Below, piece by piece: positions 5,221-7,811 of a stretch of 7,811 nt of DNA. The notes below the pieces were generated by a model, which had not been told where the DNA came from, made no database searches, and saw nothing but the letters and a program-made list of their open reading frames with translations. Both the position numbers and the translations under genes were made by a program. Origin of the DNA: an uncultured Oxalobacteraceae bacterium (GTDB lineage: Bacteria > Pseudomonadota > Gammaproteobacteria > Burkholderiales > Burkholderiaceae_D); the NCBI GenBank assembly GCA_937996605.1, contig CALKVB010000606.1, positions 1 to 7,811 on the forward strand. The letters are read 5' to 3'. The first letter of the stretch is position 1, and every line of letters begins with the position of its first letter.

Positions 5221-6667
5221 CTTCTGGTTTTTGAAATAGTGCGTAAAACAATCCGTCATGTTCGTTGTTGGGATCAGACGTTGGTAATAGCTGCCCTGGA
5301 GCGTCCAATCGAATCGCAGCATGGCGTTCAGCAAAGGACTGAGCTTGTTTCTCTGATTCAAGCGGCCATATGGAACAGGTCACCAATAACAATTTGCCCC
5401 CTGGTTTCAACATTTTCCAGAGATTATCGAGTATGCGGTTCGAAGTCACCGCCAATTGCGCGGCATCGGTTTTACGACGCAACCAACGTATATCAGGGTG
5501 ACGTCGTACAACACCTGAGGCTGTACAAGGAACATCCGCCAAGATGCGGTCAAAAGCTTGGCTATCCCACCAATTCATGCGACTTGCATCACCTTGCTTA
5601 ATTGTCGCAAATAACTGTAAACGCGCTAAATTCTCATGTATGCGTTCAATTCGCTTAGCGTCTGTTTCTATCGCTAGTAACTCAACATCTGCTAATTCCA
5701 AAATATGTCCAGTCTTGCCCCCTGGTGCAGCACACGCGTCTAATACGCGCATACCATTGTGAAGATCTAATAAAGGTGCAGCAAGCTGCGCTGCGGCATC
5801 TTGTACAGACACCAAACCTTCTTCAAATCCTGGTATCTGCTGTACAGGTAAAGCTTTGTGAAGACGAATTGCATAAGGTCCAATTTGTTTTGCAGAGATT
5901 GAATGCTTTGCCAGCAATTCCAAATAACTTTCAATTGAAGTGCGACGTTGATTGATACGCAAGGTCATTGGTGGGGCAGTGTTGCCAGACTTGAGTATGC
6001 TTTGCCATTGCTCAGGATAAGCTGCCTTGGTTTGATCTACCCACCACTGAGGATAATTCCACATCGCAGCCGGTTGTTTCAGCACCATTGCTAATAAACT
6101 CTCTTTTTCTCGCAGAAAGCGCCTCAAGACGGCATTCACCATACCTTTTGCGAACACCATATGGCTATTTGCTGCAGCGGCATTGACGGCTTGATCAACA
6201 ACCACAAATTCACCGTAAGGTAATGTTTCTTCTTTCTCGACGACTAAAAGACTCAAAGCGCAACACATCAAGCTATACAGCAATGGCGGTTCGACCGGCT
6301 TATTGGTAGTTAAAGTAATCAGCGCATCGACACGACCAACTTGACGCATGGTTCGATATGCAATGTCTTGAATTGCTCCGCGTGCTTGGGGTGTCGCGTT
6401 GAGTTGTATAAAAACGCGTGACAAAGCCTGTGGCAGGGCAGTACCTTCTAAAACGTACGCTACCGCTTGGGCCGCTCCAGCCAGACTAAAGGCAAGGGAG
6501 TCTGATTTCACTTCAATTAAATCAGGCTCATTTAGCTTGTTTTGAGGTTCAGCTTTATGTTTGGTTTCAGCCTTGAATGTGCGTGGCACATCTTTAGCAC
6601 TTTTTGCTTTCGGTTTGCTGATTGTTGGTCTTGTTAAGGTTTTTCGCGTGGGCTCTTGCATAAGCAT
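5216..6667 (-). CDS. rsmB: 16S rRNA (cytosine-967 C5)-methyltransferase RsmB
   Basis: A protein of 483 residues that uses S-adenosylmethionine to methylate C967 (E. coli numbering) of 16S rRNA before subunit assembly, in the cytoplasm. Residues 1-55 are a Lys-rich, probably disordered extension not usual at this length (typical RsmB is about 430-450). Residues about 60-190 form the NusB-like RNA-binding domain (AAAANSHMVFAKGMVNAVLRRFLRE). The C-terminal Rossmann domain carries motif I VLDACAAPGGKTGH (308-321), the acidic strand IETD (333-336), motif IV DVPCTASGVVRRHPDI (378-393) with C381, and motif VI LVTCS with catalytic C431. Both cysteines needed for the m5C mechanism are present, so the enzyme should be active. 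The ATG at 6667 is three bases past the hydrolase stop; ATG 6661 (residue 3), with GAGAG six bases upstream, is equally plausible. Confidence 0.96.
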   Translation of the reverse strand: MLMQEPTRKTLTRPTISKPKAKSAKDVPRTFKAETKHKAEPQNKLNEPDLIEVKSDSLAFSLAGAAQAVAYVLEGTALPQALSRVFIQLNATPQARGAIQDIAYRTMRQVGRVDALITLTTNKPVEPPLLYSLMCCALSLLVVEKEETLPYGEFVVVDQAVNAAAANSHMVFAKGMVNAVLRRFLREKESLLAMVLKQPAAMWNYPQWWVDQTKAAYPEQWQSILKSGNTAPPMTLRINQRRTSIESYLELLAKHSISAKQIGPYAIRLHKALPVQQIPGFEEGLVSVQDAAAQLAAPLLDLHNGMRVLDACAAPGGKTGHILELADVELLAIETDAKRIERIHENLARLQLFATIKQGDASRMNWWDSQAFDRILADVPCTASGVVRRHPDIRWLRRKTDAAQLAVTSNRILDNLWKMLKPGGKLLLVTCSIWPLESEKQAQSFAERHAAIRLDAPGQLLPTSDPNNEHDGLFYALFQKPEA

Positions 6668-6678
6668 CTCTCAGAGAT
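6666..6678 (-). repeat. small palindrome covering the hydrolase stop and rsmB start
   Basis: ATCTCT (6666-6671) and AGAGAT (6673-6678) are a perfect inverted repeat around one base. In mRNA it forms a 5-bp stem with the hydrolase UGA as the loop, and its 3' arm contains the GAGAG that would serve as rsmB ribosome binding site plus the first two bases of the rsmB AUG. A ribosome finishing the hydrolase would open it. The stem is short, so its effect may be modest. Confidence 0.45.
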
Positions 6679-7543
6679 TGAGTGGCATTAAATTTTTCTC
6701 TTCAAGCCAAATTCGAACATCGTCAAAAGCTTTGATCGAATCTAACTCATTAAAAATTTCATGATAAAAATCGGGATAAACAATAGTCGTCACGCTAGAT
6801 GCGGTTAGGCGGTGATCTAACTGTTGAGAAAATATTTGACTTCCCTCAGGATCAACAACTTGATCTGCACCCGCAATCAAAAGCAACAAAGGAAGTTTCA
6901 TTTGTGTTGTATGTGTTCTTACGTACTCCATTGAATGCAACATACTTTGAAATAAACTTGCACTGATTCTTGAGTGCACTAAAGGATCATTTTGATAGGC
7001 ATACACAACTTCGCTGTCATGCGACAAATAACGACCATTGGTACCATGGGTCACACCAAGGTGAGGAATAACTCGATTTGCGAATGCAAATAAACAGCGT
7101 TGAAACATGCTAACTTTGACCCGTAATGCGGGTGAGGCCAAAATCAAGCCGGACAATTTCGAAAATGATGTTAAAGCATAATGACAAGCGAATAAACCAC
7201 CCATACTATGCGCAAACAAAGTAGGTGGTTTATCCAATTGTTGGCTAAATTCGTCAACCACCAAACTTAAGTCTTCTATGCTGGTCGAGGAGTTTGGCAC
7301 ATCACCTCTACGTCCTTCCGATTGTCCATGGCCACGTTGATCAAAACTTCGTACCGTAAATCCCAGTGTTTGAAAAAATCTCGCAATATGTACATAGCGA
7401 CCACTATGTTCACCTAGACCATGTAAAACAATGATGCCATGTTTGACGGATTGATGACTAGCCGGCCAATCTCTAACAAACAAAGATGTACCGTCTTGTG
7501 TTTGTAGAAAAAATTCTTCGGTATTCTCAACATGTGCCGTCAT
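6671..7543 (-). CDS. alpha/beta hydrolase, monoacylglycerol lipase / S33-like
   Basis: A protein of 290 residues with the fold and motifs of the Hydrolase_4 (serine aminopeptidase S33 / monoacylglycerol lipase) group. The oxyanion region is HGLGEHSGRY (41-50), with DQRGHGQSEGRRG at 68-80. The nucleophile is S113 in FAHSMGG, where the usual first Gly of GHSMGG is Ala. The acid is D227 in AGADQVVD and the base H261 in YHEIFNE. All three catalytic residues are present. No signal peptide is seen, so it should be cytoplasmic or peripheral at the inner membrane. Such enzymes cleave monoacylglycerols, lysophospholipids or other small esters; the substrate cannot be told from the sequence. It starts two bases after the DUF1840 stop and ends three bases before rsmB, so it is co-transcribed. 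The link to rsmB looks positional rather than functional. Confidence 0.9.
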   Translation of the reverse strand: MTAHVENTEEFFLQTQDGTSLFVRDWPASHQSVKHGIIVLHGLGEHSGRYVHIARFFQTLGFTVRSFDQRGHGQSEGRRGDVPNSSTSIEDLSLVVDEFSQQLDKPPTLFAHSMGGLFACHYALTSFSKLSGLILASPALRVKVSMFQRCLFAFANRVIPHLGVTHGTNGRYLSHDSEVVYAYQNDPLVHSRISASLFQSMLHSMEYVRTHTTQMKLPLLLLIAGADQVVDPEGSQIFSQQLDHRLTASSVTTIVYPDFYHEIFNELDSIKAFDDVRIWLEEKNLMPLNL

Positions 7544-7545
7544 TT

Positions 7546-7811
7546 TTATACGCCCCAGATGACTTCCTTTTGTTTTTTATGTGCGGCCTTTAACATTTCA
7601 TAGAGCGGAAAAAGTCGTGCGGAAGTACTAACGAATTCTTTGCGTTTCTTCTTTTCAGTTTCATCTAATTCATCCTCATCAATATCTTCCATTTGTGCAC
7701 GTTGACGACGATCTTCTTCCATTATTTTTTCGAAAGCAGAAATGAATTGTGGTAGTTCAGAAACCGTAATTACGCCTCGCTTCACATTTTTACCTAAAGA
7801 TTCAAGAACCG
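7546..7811 (-). CDS. DUF1840 family protein, 5' end cut by the window
   Basis: The visible 87 residues are the C-terminal part of a DUF1840 protein, a small betaproteobacterial family of unknown function. A GTG at 7785 with AGG upstream could be taken as the start of a 79-residue protein. However, the same frame stays open to the window edge and reads VLESLGKNVKRGVITVSELP, the continuous core expected of DUF1840 (a hydrophobic LLxxxGK helix, then RGVITVEELP). The real start, expected some 20-25 codons further right, therefore lies outside. The middle is highly charged (EDIDEDELDETEKKKRKE), and the C-terminus (ARLFPLYEMLKAAHKKQKEVIW) matches the family ending. It is soluble, with no cysteines. 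It leads the visible part of the operon, two bases before the hydrolase. Partial because of the window, not damaged. Confidence 0.82.
   Translation of the reverse strand, partial: VLESLGKNVKRGVITVSELPQFISAFEKIMEEDRRQRAQMEDIDEDELDETEKKKRKEFVSTSARLFPLYEMLKAAHKKQKEVIWGV

Noticed and set aside
5149..5361. 70-residue minus-strand open frame over the rsmB 3' end and spacer, ending TAATG at the DUF4390 start
   Set aside because: It lies in another frame inside the conserved rsmB end, resembles no family I know and has no clear ribosome binding site; the TAATG overlap is most likely chance.
3074..6764. Several plus-strand open frames of 60-120 codons opposite the kinase, DUF4390 and rsmB genes
   Set aside because: All are antisense to strongly recognised minus-strand genes, with no family resemblance or start signals.
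1..7811. Mobile elements, phage genes, CRISPR repeats or toxin-antitoxin pairs
   Set aside because: No transposase, integrase, spaced direct repeats or small paired ORFs with such features were seen; the region looks like conserved core chromosome.

Overview
The window looks like chromosomal DNA from a moderately AT-rich betaproteobacterium, most likely Burkholderiales and probably near Oxalobacteraceae. This rests on family recognition (DUF3567, DUF1840, and the order rsmB - DUF4390 - NtrY-like kinase - short REC/Fis regulator); no database search was run. I see no mobile element, CRISPR array, tRNA or rRNA.

Layout. Every protein gene lies on the minus strand, so transcription runs from high to low coordinates. 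From the right edge: a DUF1840 gene whose 5' end is cut off by the window (7811-7546); an alpha/beta hydrolase of the monoacylglycerol lipase/S33 type (7543-6671); rsmB, the 16S rRNA m5C967 methyltransferase (6667-5216); a secreted or membrane-anchored DUF4390 protein (5149-4532); an NtrY-like transmembrane histidine kinase (4535-2184); its REC-Fis response regulator (2096-1374); and a short degenerate CobW/G3E-like protein overlapping the regulator (1393-1007). Junctions are tight (2 nt, 3 nt, 66 nt, a 4-nt GTGA overlap, 87 nt, a 20-nt overlap), so this is very likely one operon. A 415-nt gap without a gene (592-1006) separates it from a DUF3567 gene (591-334). Left of that, a convergent plus-strand non-coding transcript is suggested, ending in a strong intrinsic terminator at 225-256.

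How the parts may work together. The DUF4390 protein, the kinase and the regulator form a conserved betaproteobacterial cassette: a periplasmic partner or signal protein, a membrane sensor with a periplasmic domain plus HAMP and PAS, and a DNA-binding regulator without the sigma54-activating ATPase. The small CobW-like protein overlaps the regulator gene and is probably translationally coupled to it. The rRNA methyltransferase and hydrolase upstream share the transcript; no direct functional link is visible.

Most unusual points: (1) a candidate plus-strand small RNA of about 105 nt with two anti-Shine-Dalgarno C-rich motifs, a stem-loop and a U9 terminator, with no coding sequence to explain the terminator; (2) perfect inverted repeats straddling the stop codons of three operon genes (6666-6678, 5203-5220, 2175-2196), two of which put UGA in the loop; (3) a CobW-like protein that lost its P-loop but kept its Cys-rich motif; (4) a possible structured RNA element in the 592-1006 gap.
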